A stretch of 64,000 nucleotides of DNA from NCBI GenBank assembly GCA_001899685.1, contig MKWG01000003.1, forward strand, positions 420,889 to 484,888, given 5' to 3'. Positions 43,833-52,217 of the stretch are shown one piece after another. Every line of letters begins with the position of its first letter. Position 1 is the first letter of the stretch. Under the pieces are notes generated by a model that worked only from the letters and a program-made list of their open reading frames with translations, was not told the origin of the DNA and ran no database searches. The translations under genes and the position numbers were made by a program. This DNA comes from Sphingobacteriales bacterium 44-15. GTDB taxonomy: Bacteria > Bacteroidota > Bacteroidia > Chitinophagales > Chitinophagaceae.

Positions 43833-45506
43833 ATGAATACGCTTGCCATAAGAGATTACGTTGTATTTTTTATCTATTTTGTAATTGTAGCAGTATACGG
43901 CTATACAATTTACCGGCGTAAAAAAAATGCGGCGGCAAGCGCTTCACATGATTATTTCCTGGCAGAAGGTTCGCTTACCTGGTGGGCTATCGGTGCTTCG
44001 CTGATCGCTTCTAATATTTCTGCTGAGCAATTTATTGGTATGAGCGGTTCAGGCTTTAAGATGGGACTGGCTATTGCCACCTATGAATGGATTGCCGCTG
44101 CCACTCTTATAATCGTAGCTATCTTTTTTATTCCTGTTTACCTGCGCAATAAAATTTATACGATGCCGCAGTTCCTGGGTTTGCGCTATAACAAACAGGT
44201 AAGTATGATCATGGCGATTTTCTGGCTGCTATTATACGTAGTGGTAAATCTCACCTCTATTTTATACCTGGGCGCATTAGCCATCAGCAGTGTTTCTGGT
44301 TTAAGCTTAAACGGGTGTATGATCGGGCTGGCTGTTTTTTCTATTATCATTACGCTGGGCGGTATGAAGGTGATTGGTTATACCGATGTAGTGCAGGTAT
44401 TTTTTCTTTTGCTCGGCGGGATGGCTACTACTTATTTAGCCCTGAACCTGGTGGCAGAGCATTTTGGAAGCAGTGGTATGCTGAAAGGGTTTTCATTGAT
44501 ATATGAAAAAGCGCCGGAGCATTTACACATGATACTTAATAAGAATAATCCCAATTTTATTGATTTGCCCGGGCTCTCCGTTTTGTTAGGTGGTATGTGG
44601 ATCGCCAATCTTAACTACTGGGGCTGTAACCAGTATATTACCCAACGTGCATTGGGTGCAGATCTGCCCACGGCCCGCAACGGAATATTATTCGCCGCAT
44701 TTCTTAAGCTGCTCATGCCGTTGATAGTAGTGTTGCCCGGCATAGCTGTATATGTGCTGTACAAGGACGGGGGATTTCAGCATGAGATGTTGCAGGAAGG
44801 CGCTGTGAATGCTGACAGGGCTTATCCTGTATTGTTGAACTTACTCCCTGCCGGATTGAAAGGGTTATCGTTTGCAGCTTTAACGGCTGCAGTGGTGGCA
44901 TCGCTGGCCAGTAAAGCGAATAGTATCGCAACCATTTACACACTGGATATTTATAAGAAGATCATTCGTTCTGATGCGAGCGAGAAAAACATGGTACTGG
45001 TCGGAAAAATTTCAGTGATTATTTCTATGCTGCTCGCTGTATTGATCGCCCCCCATCTTGGTATTGATAAAAAAGGTGGGTTTCAGTATATACAGGAATA
45101 TACGGGCTTTGTTTCACCCGGTATTTTCGCTATGTTCCTGCTGGGCTTTTTCTGGCGCGGCACTACCTCCAATGCAGCTATGGCAGCGATGATCGGTGGA
45201 TTTTTATTTTCGGTGTTATTGAAAGTATTGCCCTCTTTTGCGGATCTGTCTTTTTTACATTCATTCGGCTGGTCCATTGATAATGGCAGCGGGCAATTTG
45301 AAATTCCTTTTCTCGACAGGATGATGATCGTATTTGTATTGTGTTTGCTGATGATGTTTTTTGTCAGCCGCGCAGATCATGCAGGAGGCATTGTATCGCG
45401 GGGACTGACCGTTGATAAAAAAATGTTCAGGGTGCCTGCAGCCTATGCTGTATGGTCATTGCTAATACTGGGGATACTTGTGGCCCTCTATACTTTATTC
45501 TGGTAA
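43833..45506 (+). CDS. Sodium/solute symporter (SSS family), likely sugar importer
   Basis: The 557-residue inner-membrane protein has about 14 hydrophobic segments. SSS motifs include YFLAEGSLTWWAIGASLIASNISAEQFIGMSGSG, the LRNKIYTMPQFLGLRYN stretch and NYWGCNQYITQRALGA, which resemble the SGLT-like branch. It would import the monosaccharide released by the preceding glycosidases with Na+. It lies between the GH63-like and dehydratase genes. Confidence 0.92.
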   Translation: MNTLAIRDYVVFFIYFVIVAVYGYTIYRRKKNAAASASHDYFLAEGSLTWWAIGASLIASNISAEQFIGMSGSGFKMGLAIATYEWIAAATLIIVAIFFIPVYLRNKIYTMPQFLGLRYNKQVSMIMAIFWLLLYVVVNLTSILYLGALAISSVSGLSLNGCMIGLAVFSIIITLGGMKVIGYTDVVQVFFLLLGGMATTYLALNLVAEHFGSSGMLKGFSLIYEKAPEHLHMILNKNNPNFIDLPGLSVLLGGMWIANLNYWGCNQYITQRALGADLPTARNGILFAAFLKLLMPLIVVLPGIAVYVLYKDGGFQHEMLQEGAVNADRAYPVLLNLLPAGLKGLSFAALTAAVVASLASKANSIATIYTLDIYKKIIRSDASEKNMVLVGKISVIISMLLAVLIAPHLGIDKKGGFQYIQEYTGFVSPGIFAMFLLGFFWRGTTSNAAMAAMIGGFLFSVLLKVLPSFADLSFLHSFGWSIDNGSGQFEIPFLDRMMIVFVLCLLMMFFVSRADHAGGIVSRGLTVDKKMFRVPAAYAVWSLLILGILVALYTLFW

Positions 45507-45539
45507 TATAGATGTAAGAACAAACGCTCTTGAGATAAA

Positions 45540-47258
45540 ATGACAGACGAAAAAAAACTAAGAAGCACCAACTGGTTTGGAAAAAAAGGGAAAGATGGAT
45601 TTATTTACCGGGCCTGGATGAAAAACCAGGGTATACCGGCAGACGAATTTGAAGGCAAACCGGTTATCGGCATTTGTAATACATGGTCTGAGTTAACGCC
45701 TTGTAATGCGCATTTCAGGGAACTGGCAGCGTCAGTAAAAAAAGGAATTATAGAAGCCGGAGGTTTTCCTGTTGAGTTCCCTGTAATGTCGCTTGGAGAA
45801 ACTTTAATGAAACCTACGGCTATGCTATACCGTAACCTGGTGAGCATGGATGTGGAAGAATCCATCAGGGCTAATCCCCTGGATGGTGTGGTATTGCTTT
45901 GCGGTTGTGATAAGACTACGCCGGCGCTGCTCATGGGAGCATGTAGTGTAAACCTGCCGGCTATAGTGGTGTCCGGAGGACCGATGCTCACGGGAAAATT
46001 CAGGGGGCAGAATATCGGCACAAGTGATATCTGGCGTTTCAGTGAAACGGTGCGCTCAGGAGAGATGAGCCAGGATGATCTTTATGATGCGGAAGCCGCT
46101 ATGTGCCGCAGCCAGGGCCATTGTGCAGTGATGGGCACTGCTTCTACCATGGCCTGTATGGCCGAATCGCTTGGTATAGCTTTACCACAAAACGCGGCGA
46201 TCCCCGCTGCAGATTCCAGGCGGAAAGTGCTGGCCTGGCAATCAGGCAGACGGATTGTGGAAATGGTTAAACAGGATCAAAAGCCTTCGGATATCCTTAC
46301 CCGTAAGGCATTTGAAAATGCTATCATGGTGAATGCGGCTATTGGCGGATCTACTAATTTTGTATTGCACCTGCTGGCTATTGCAGGCCGGATTGGTGTA
46401 CCTTTGCAAATAGAAGACTTTGATCATTATTCCACTCATATTCCACTCATGAGCAACCTCCAGCCTTCAGGCTCCTACTTCATGGAAGATTTTTACTATG
46501 CAGGAGGATTGCCGGCATTAATGGCGGAGATGCAGGAATGGCTGCATACAGAAACCATGACGGTTTCCGGAAAGACCGTGAAAGAAAATATTCAGCAGGC
46601 GGTCTGTTATAACAGAGAGGTGATCGCCAGCGGTAATAAGCCATTCAATCCACTATCGGGTATTGTAGTGTTAAAAGGTAATATTTGCCCTGATGGTGCG
46701 GTTATCAAACCTTCGGCTGCAACGCCTGCATTAATGCAACACAGCGGCCGTGCAGTGGTGTTTGAAAATATTGAGGACTATAAAACGCGCATAGACGATC
46801 CGGAATTGGATATAGACGAACATTGCATTATGGTGCTTAAAAACGTAGGTCCCATAGGATATCCCGGCATGCCTGAAGTAGGCAATATGGGATTACCGAA
46901 AAAAATACTGGCAAAAGGTATAAGGGATATGGTTCGAATATCAGATGGCAGAATGAGTGGAACCGGTTTCGGCACCGTGGTGTTGCATGTATCGCCTGAA
47001 GCGGCAACCGGTGGTGCTTTTTCGCTGCTTGAAAATGGAGATATCATTACCCTTGATGTCGGCAAGCGTTCGCTGAACGTGCAACTCACTGCTAAAGCAT
47101 TAGAACAACGAAAAAAGAAAAAGCAGGCGATAGCGATTGCTCATAACCGAGGGTATGCGCAGCTATATACACAACATGTGTTGCAGGCACACCTGGGCGC
47201 AGACCTCGATTTTTTGCAGGGGCAATCGGGTTCGGCTGTTACCAGGGATTCGCACTAA
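45540..47258 (+). CDS. IlvD/Edd-family sugar-acid dehydratase, L-arabinonate dehydratase-like
   Basis: The 572-residue enzyme dehydrates an aldonic acid to a 2-keto-3-deoxy acid using an iron-sulfur cluster. Cluster cysteines lie in GICNTWSELTPCNAH, LLCGCDKTTPALLMGA and RSQGHCAVMGTASTM. The SLGETLMKPTAMLYRN and GRMSGTGFGTVVLH blocks place it in the sugar-acid branch (L-arabinonate, D-fuconate or D-galactonate dehydratases) rather than true IlvD. The two SDR genes at 48396 and 49159 would supply a dehydrogenase before and after it. It is the last plus-strand gene before the convergent araC. Confidence 0.88.
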   Translation: MTDEKKLRSTNWFGKKGKDGFIYRAWMKNQGIPADEFEGKPVIGICNTWSELTPCNAHFRELAASVKKGIIEAGGFPVEFPVMSLGETLMKPTAMLYRNLVSMDVEESIRANPLDGVVLLCGCDKTTPALLMGACSVNLPAIVVSGGPMLTGKFRGQNIGTSDIWRFSETVRSGEMSQDDLYDAEAAMCRSQGHCAVMGTASTMACMAESLGIALPQNAAIPAADSRRKVLAWQSGRRIVEMVKQDQKPSDILTRKAFENAIMVNAAIGGSTNFVLHLLAIAGRIGVPLQIEDFDHYSTHIPLMSNLQPSGSYFMEDFYYAGGLPALMAEMQEWLHTETMTVSGKTVKENIQQAVCYNREVIASGNKPFNPLSGIVVLKGNICPDGAVIKPSAATPALMQHSGRAVVFENIEDYKTRIDDPELDIDEHCIMVLKNVGPIGYPGMPEVGNMGLPKKILAKGIRDMVRISDGRMSGTGFGTVVLHVSPEAATGGAFSLLENGDIITLDVGKRSLNVQLTAKALEQRKKKKQAIAIAHNRGYAQLYTQHVLQAHLGADLDFLQGQSGSAVTRDSH

Positions 47259-47271
47259 TATTATGTCAAAC

Positions 47272-47316
47272 GAGAAATGTGACAGATTGTTTCGCCTTTA
47301 TCCTCTCACATTTCTC
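47272..47316. terminator. Convergent terminator between dehydratase and araC genes
   Basis: GAGAAATGTGA (47272-47282) and TCACATTTCTC (47306-47316) are perfect 11-bp complements. The hairpin lies between two convergent stops and has no long T-run. Confidence 0.55.
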
Positions 47317-47356
47317 AGTCAAATACATGCACAAATTGCCCGGCATAGCATTAGTA

Positions 47357-48280
47357 TCAAAACGCCTGCAATACGGGTTCTGCATCTGTTTCTGTGAGAA
47401 GGGAAAAACTTTTCTTGTACGCCATAGGGGTCATACCCATAATGGCTTTGAATTCTCGGTTAAAGTAAGAGATATTACCGTAACCGCATTCATAACAGAT
47501 ATTACTGATGCTCCAGTTCTTTTTCATTAATAACTGGGTAGCATGCGTAACGCGGACATAATTTACGAACTGTGAAAATGTTCGTTCAGTTCTTTTTTTA
47601 AAGTAACGACAAAAAGCTGCTTCGTTGAGGTGGGCTAAGGTAGCGGCTTTTTTGCTGCTCACACTATCCTTAAAGTTTTCCAGCACATACTGGAATACCG
47701 CATCAAGTTTGTCTCCGTCACCGGAAGTGATTTTGATTTTGGAACTGTCCTGGTCAATAGTATGCAGCTCTTTTTTACTTAACCCGCTCAATTGGTGCAA
47801 CAGGTCGAGCAACATTAAAAAAGCCGACATCTTTTTTTGATGCGTGAGCTGTTTAAAAAATGCCCGTTGCCGGTTAAGCGGATGATTGAGTTTAATGCCA
47901 TTGCGGGCAAGCAACAGAAGTTCTTTGATCTTTGCCAGCTCAGGTTTTGAAAAAAAATCAGCGCCCATAAAATCTTCGTGGAAGAAAATTACAATAGCAT
48001 GTGCCGTTTCTCCGGAAGCAGCAAAAGAAGGGTCGTTGTAAAAACAATGCGGGAAACCGGGGGCAAACATAAAAATGTCGCCGTCATTAAAGTTCATCAC
48101 TTTGGTACCAGCATAGAGTTTGCCATAACTTTTGGCAATCAGTATTACTTCGTAACAATCATGAAAGTGATAGGGTGAAGTGAAATAGGGCTGGTGATAT
48201 TCTTTAACACTGAAACTCAGGTCTGATGATGATGGCTGATACTGAAAGATACTCTTCATGTCCACAAAGCAATGATTCAA
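47357..48280 (-). CDS. AraC-family regulator with N-terminal cupin sensor
   Basis: The 307-residue protein has an N-terminal cupin domain (PYHFHDCYEVILIAKSYGKL, then FNDGDIFMFAPGFPHCF) that would bind a sugar effector. The C-terminal pair of helix-turn-helices reads KKAATLAHLNEAAFCRYFKK and WSISNICYECGYGNISYFNR, followed by the MTPMAYKK end. It is RhaS/AraC-like in layout. It is divergent from the SDR genes, with operator copy C between them, so it probably autoregulates and activates the PUL. A second ATG at 48259 is possible. Confidence 0.92.
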   Translation of the reverse strand: MNHCFVDMKSIFQYQPSSSDLSFSVKEYHQPYFTSPYHFHDCYEVILIAKSYGKLYAGTKVMNFNDGDIFMFAPGFPHCFYNDPSFAASGETAHAIVIFFHEDFMGADFFSKPELAKIKELLLLARNGIKLNHPLNRQRAFFKQLTHQKKMSAFLMLLDLLHQLSGLSKKELHTIDQDSSKIKITSGDGDKLDAVFQYVLENFKDSVSSKKAATLAHLNEAAFCRYFKKRTERTFSQFVNYVRVTHATQLLMKKNWSISNICYECGYGNISYFNREFKAIMGMTPMAYKKSFSLLTETDAEPVLQAF

Positions 48281-48309
48281 AATCCCGACAAAGATAAGTC
48301 AAAGGGCTG

Positions 48310-48375
48310 TGTAAATAATGTATCATTTGTTGCAAATAAGGTGTTTTAACAAATTGGTATTTGATTATAGTTTAG
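48310..48375 (+). promoter_or_regulatory. Predicted AraC-regulator operator and promoter (copy C) in the araC/SDR gap
   Basis: Half-sites GTAAATAATGTAT and GCAAATAAGGTGT start 21 bp apart in 48310-48344. TAGTTTAG, a one-mismatch -7 box, lies at 48368-48375, exactly 23 bp past the site. The site starts 29 bp upstream of the divergent araC start codon, so binding could also affect araC expression. Confidence 0.7.
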
Positions 48376-48395
48376 TGCTTTCATAAACAACAAAT

Positions 48396-49148
48396 ATGAA
48401 TAGATTTAACGATGCGATAGCCGTTATCAGTGGTGGCGCTGATGGACTGGGTAAAGGAATTGCTCACCGTATTGCTCAGGAAGGCGGCCGCGTGATTTTG
48501 CTTGATATTAATGCAAAACTGCTGAGTAAAACGATTGCAGATTTTTCTGCGCAGGGACTGAAAGCTGAAGGACATGCTGTAAATATCGCGGTGGAAGAAG
48601 CGGTACAAAATGTTTTTTCAGGAGTAGTTGCCCAATACGGAAAAGTTGATATTATGGTCAATGCTGCCGGCATTGTCGGCCCAACCAGTACTTCTATTGA
48701 TGATTACCCTACTGATGCATTTGATCGTTTGTACGACATTAACCTGAAAGGTAGTTTCCTGATGACCAAATACGCCATTAAAGCAATGCGTCCCGCCAAT
48801 TATGGCCGCATATTGCTGATCGCGTCTATAGCAGGCAAAGAAGGGAATCCTAACATGGTAGGCTATTCAGCTTCTAAAGCAGGTGTAATAGGTCTTGTGA
48901 AGAGCGCGGGAAAGGAATTTGCTGCTACCGGCATCAGCGTAAATGGTTTAGCTCCGGCAGTTATTAAAACAGCGATGAATGAAAATACCTCGCCGCAGCA
49001 ATTGGCGTATATGACCAGTAAAATTCCAATGAACAGATTAGGTACGGTGGAAGAAGTTGCCGCAATGTCCGCGTGGATTGTTTCGGATGAATCGAGCTTC
49101 ACTACAGGATTTGTATTTGATTTATCAGGTGGAAGAGCAACATATTAA
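48396..49148 (+). CDS. SDR dehydrogenase, 2-keto-3-deoxy-sugar-acid dehydrogenase-like
   Basis: The 250-residue protein has the SGGADGLGKGI cofactor motif, NAAG, and the catalytic Ser (IASIAGKEG) and YSASK Tyr/Lys. The C-terminal DLSGGRATY is characteristic of dehydrogenases of 2-keto-3-deoxy-L-rhamnonate/L-fuconate pathways. It probably acts after the IlvD/Edd dehydratase. It has its own predicted AraC-controlled promoter and is 10 bp upstream of the second SDR. Confidence 0.8.
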   Translation: MNRFNDAIAVISGGADGLGKGIAHRIAQEGGRVILLDINAKLLSKTIADFSAQGLKAEGHAVNIAVEEAVQNVFSGVVAQYGKVDIMVNAAGIVGPTSTSIDDYPTDAFDRLYDINLKGSFLMTKYAIKAMRPANYGRILLIASIAGKEGNPNMVGYSASKAGVIGLVKSAGKEFAATGISVNGLAPAVIKTAMNENTSPQQLAYMTSKIPMNRLGTVEEVAAMSAWIVSDESSFTTGFVFDLSGGRATY

Positions 49149-49158
49149 AATTGATTGA

Positions 49159-49908
49159 ATGAAGAAGGTTATTGTATTAGGCGGGTCTTCGGGAATAGGA
49201 AAAGCAATTGCGCAACGGTTTGCAGCTGAGAACTGGCAGGTACTCATTGCCTGCGAAAGCATGCAGAAAGCAAAAGCGGCGTTGAATGAACTGAAGGGAA
49301 ATAAGCACCATGCGTTTGAAACAGACGTAAGGAACGAGGAGCAGGTAAACGCGCTGGGTGATTTTGTAAAAGAAGAGCTGGGTGATTTTGATGTGCTGAT
49401 TAACAGTGTTGGTATTTCCGAAGGCAAACCGATAACTGGTTCAGATTTTAAAGAATGGGACAATACCCTTCAGGTGATGTTATACGGCACTGTCAGGAGC
49501 GCAAGAGCCCTGATTCCTTTAATGAAAGATGGCGGTCGTATTATCCATATTACCTCTATTCATCATAACCGGGTAGCTGCAAACAGCTCGGCGTATGGCA
49601 TGGCAAAAGCGGCTGTTACGCAGTTCACCCGTTCGCTGGCGGTAGAAATGGCTTCACGCAATATTCTTGTAAACGCAATTGCGCCCGGCTTTGTAGATAC
49701 GCCGATGAGTGTAAAAGCTGATGGGAAAAACGAATTACTCTCAGAATGGTTTACCGATAACTATATCAGGTACGATCATCTCCCTTTAAAAAGAGCAGGT
49801 CATCCCGAAGAGATTGCCGGTGTGGCATACTTTCTCTCCGGGCCGGATGCTTCCTATATGACAGGTTCAGTTGTTACAGTGGATGGTGGGTTGACGATTA
49901 CCTTTTAA
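49159..49908 (+). CDS. SDR dehydrogenase, candidate sugar 1-dehydrogenase
   Basis: The 249-residue enzyme shows GGSSGIGKAI, NSVGIS, the catalytic Ser region HITSIHHNR and YGMAK Tyr/Lys, ending VTVDGGLTITF. Classical SDRs of this shape include L-rhamnose, L-fucose and glucose 1-dehydrogenases. In context it could oxidise the imported sugar to the lactone. It is second in the two-gene SDR operon. Confidence 0.8.
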   Translation: MKKVIVLGGSSGIGKAIAQRFAAENWQVLIACESMQKAKAALNELKGNKHHAFETDVRNEEQVNALGDFVKEELGDFDVLINSVGISEGKPITGSDFKEWDNTLQVMLYGTVRSARALIPLMKDGGRIIHITSIHHNRVAANSSAYGMAKAAVTQFTRSLAVEMASRNILVNAIAPGFVDTPMSVKADGKNELLSEWFTDNYIRYDHLPLKRAGHPEEIAGVAYFLSGPDASYMTGSVVTVDGGLTITF

Positions 49909-50060
49909 GAAGCCATAATTGGCGGAACACAAATAATAATCTTGTCAGCATCCATTGTTTTATCTCCCGTTGCTTCCAGTAAGATACCGTTTCCTGTTTC
50001 TTTTATCGCTGTAACCTTTGTGTTCAATAAAACGGCATCACCCGGCAGATTTGGCGAACT
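49905..50060 (-). pseudogene. Remnant of a flavin amine-oxidase-like gene (C-terminal fragment)
   Basis: About 50 in-frame minus-strand codons read DAVLLNTKVTAIKETGNG, then GDKTMDADKIIICVPP before a stop. This matches the FAD-domain segment of flavin monoamine-oxidase-type proteins. It has no start, a TAG lies directly upstream, and no other part of such a gene is nearby. Confidence 0.4.
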
Positions 50061-50087
50061 ACCAGTGTTATGTAAAACGTGAAAAGG

Positions 50088-50135
50088 CAGACTTGCCTAC
50101 CGGTTTACCTGCCGTAGGCCTGGCAGGCAGGCGAT
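50088..50135. repeat. Degenerate CCTGCC/GGCAGG palindromic repeat
   Basis: This stretch contains CTTGCCTACCGG, ACCTGCCG and TGGCAGGCAGGCG, a decayed member of the CCTGCCTGCCGGCAGG palindrome family seen intact at 55847 and 63944. Confidence 0.4.
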
Positions 50136-50294
50136 AAATATGAGATCCTCACTTTTATCGTCTCACTTCTCACAAAGGAAATACAAAAAATTATTGTTGA
50201 CATAGCGCTAGTATCTCCTCCTCTTCGCTTGGTTTGTTAAATGTTTTCCTGTATTCTTCAGGCAATACAATGCCGGTACCGGAATTTGGAAGCT

Positions 50295-51344
50295 TTACAT
50301 TATCCGGTACCACTTTTTAATATTAGTTGTATACACCTTATCAATCACTTCCTTAGGCAAATGGAGCGCGCGGAACTTTCCCGGCACTTCCGGCGCTTCC
50401 ATCATTTCATCTGAAATAAAAAATCTCCAATGATTTATCCAGGTGGAATAAGCATTTGCCCGAACAGTTTCCGGAGATATGGAATCATCTACCGTGATAT
50501 CGGTAGCATACAGGATCCTGTCCTGGTATCTGATAAAAAAATCTCTTACCTTTTCATATCCATTAACAGCCTGGTGCTGCAGGTGGGAAATACGTTCTGC
50601 CATATCCACTGCTAAATTGGGAAACCTGTCCAACCTTTCAGCAATTTCATCCACGCTCCATTCCAAACTGGCAAGGTGGGCCCCCACAAATCTCATATCA
50701 GGATGCTTCTCAAGCATATGATCTCTTGCTTCAATCTGCTTCTGGTAGGAAGGATATTCCGGGTGCAGATACATGTGGTACTCCGGGTGATGGCTGAAAT
50801 ATTCTTTGTCATTGGCCACGGTCATCTCTTCAACAGGCAGCCAGCAATTTTTCGGCTCGCCCAGGTGCCCGAGGAGTGTCTTGTTTTTTTTCGCGATAAA
50901 ATCAAACACAGGATCCAGTCTCGGGTCGTCTATCATCACAAAATCCCTGTTCTTATCCTTATATTCCATCCCGATATTTTTCCATACCTTAACACCAACC
51001 GCTCCGCGTTCAAAGGCATCGTCAAGCCGGGATATTGTTTTCTCCAACCATCCCGGATCTTCCATATCCTGTATACGGAAGCTGGCGATGAACGAAAAAT
51101 GTTCGGGGTTGTTTTTGAAATGCCCGGTAGTGAACTCCTGCTGCTGTTCCAATGAAGGGAAATCCGGCACATCTACATTAATGCTCAGCAAACCCAGATT
51201 ATTAGCTTTTGCAAAATTTATCAATACCTCACTATGCGTATTTATATGCATGTGCGCATCAAATTTTTGAACAAAGGGGAAGTCATCCATTGTATAAAAA
51301 GCGGCTTCCCTTATTTCATTACCGGTCGAAAATTGGTTTTTCAT
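50295..51344 (-). CDS. Amidohydrolase-family TIM-barrel hydrolase, probably frameshifted near the 3' end
   Basis: The 349-residue protein has the metal-binding DAHMHINTHSE opening, Lys in GAVGVKVWKN, His in LLGHLGEP and FVGAHLASLEW, and a late Asp in ILYATDITVD, as in the COG2159/COG3618 (PF04909) group that includes lactonases and decarboxylases. The annotated end NIKKWYRIM is abrupt. One extra base near 50304 would let translation continue as PDNVKLPNSGTGIVLPEEY and on to a stop at 50191 in a coding-like 40-codon extension. It is the last gene of the minus-strand agaS/kinase/aldolase operon. A sugar lactonase role is possible; an AgaA-type deacetylase is not supported. Confidence 0.75.
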   Translation of the reverse strand: MKNQFSTGNEIREAAFYTMDDFPFVQKFDAHMHINTHSEVLINFAKANNLGLLSINVDVPDFPSLEQQQEFTTGHFKNNPEHFSFIASFRIQDMEDPGWLEKTISRLDDAFERGAVGVKVWKNIGMEYKDKNRDFVMIDDPRLDPVFDFIAKKNKTLLGHLGEPKNCWLPVEEMTVANDKEYFSHHPEYHMYLHPEYPSYQKQIEARDHMLEKHPDMRFVGAHLASLEWSVDEIAERLDRFPNLAVDMAERISHLQHQAVNGYEKVRDFFIRYQDRILYATDITVDDSISPETVRANAYSTWINHWRFFISDEMMEAPEVPGKFRALHLPKEVIDKVYTTNIKKWYRIM

Positions 51345-51365
51345 TATAATGTAAAGATGAAATGT

Positions 51366-52217
51366 TCATATTGATTTTAGTTCATACCGGCTCACAGTAT
51401 TCAATTTATCCACTACCAGGTTCTTCACGGCTGTAATAGCAGGAGGAAATAACTTTCTCAGGTCAATTTCCTCTTTTGATTCAAAACAGGTATGCAAAGT
51501 AAGGATGAATATATTCTTGATCTCAGTAGCCAGGTTGATCTTGCAAATACCATTTTCAATAGCTTCCCGCAGGCTTGCTGCAGGTATTCCCGAGCCACCG
51601 TGCAAAACCAGCGCTGCACCTGTTATGGCATGTATCTCTTTCAATCTTTCTATATCCAGCAGGGGTTCTTTTTTATAGAAGCCGTGTGCAGATCCGATAG
51701 CAACAGCCAGGGCATCAACCCCGGTTTGCTCTACAAAGATCCTGGCCTCCTCCGGGTCTGTAAAGCCAACCGTTTCAGTTGACTGTCCAAGCTTGGCTAT
51801 ATATCCAAGCTCAGCTTCAACATTGGCGTTATATTTTGCTGCAAGCTTCACTACTTTCCCGGAAATGGCGATGTTCTCTTCAAAAGGTTTTTCACTTGCA
51901 TCTATCATTACCGAATCGAATCCGGCAGCCAGGCATGCTTCTACAAGTTCATAGGAATCTGAATGATCCAGGTGAAGCCAGCCTTCCACTTGGTAATGTG
52001 CCAATGCAGCCCCTGCCATATTTACAGCAACCTGTAAGCCCATATAATCTATCGAGCTTTTAGTCAGTTGCAGAATAACGGGTTGCTTTGTTTCCTGCGC
52101 TGCCTCCATTATTCCTCTCAGCGTTTCGTAGTTATAGAAATTCGTGGCAAGCAATGCAGATCCTTCCTGTTGCTTCAGGTGTAGCTTTTCCTTTAAACTA
52201 ATTTTCTTCGTAGCCAT
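51366..52217 (-). CDS. Class II aldolase, tagatose-bisphosphate type (GatY/KbaY-like)
   Basis: The 283-residue protein has class II fructose/tagatose-bisphosphate aldolase features: WLHLDHSDSYELVEAC (zinc His and catalytic Asp), SVMIDASEKPFEENI, NVEAELGYIAKLG, IGSAHGFYK with a zinc His, VLHGGSGIP with another zinc His, and INLATEIK. It would split tagatose- or fructose-1,6-bisphosphate into DHAP and glyceraldehyde 3-phosphate. The start overlaps the 3' end of the kinase gene by 20 bp, so the two are translated together. Confidence 0.85.
   Translation of the reverse strand: MATKKISLKEKLHLKQQEGSALLATNFYNYETLRGIMEAAQETKQPVILQLTKSSIDYMGLQVAVNMAGAALAHYQVEGWLHLDHSDSYELVEACLAAGFDSVMIDASEKPFEENIAISGKVVKLAAKYNANVEAELGYIAKLGQSTETVGFTDPEEARIFVEQTGVDALAVAIGSAHGFYKKEPLLDIERLKEIHAITGAALVLHGGSGIPAASLREAIENGICKINLATEIKNIFILTLHTCFESKEEIDLRKLFPPAITAVKNLVVDKLNTVSRYELKSI

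Noticed and set aside
45540..47258. Annotation as dihydroxy-acid dehydratase IlvD
   Set aside because: Sequence blocks fit the sugar-acid branch, no branched-chain amino acid genes are nearby, and the context is a glycan locus.
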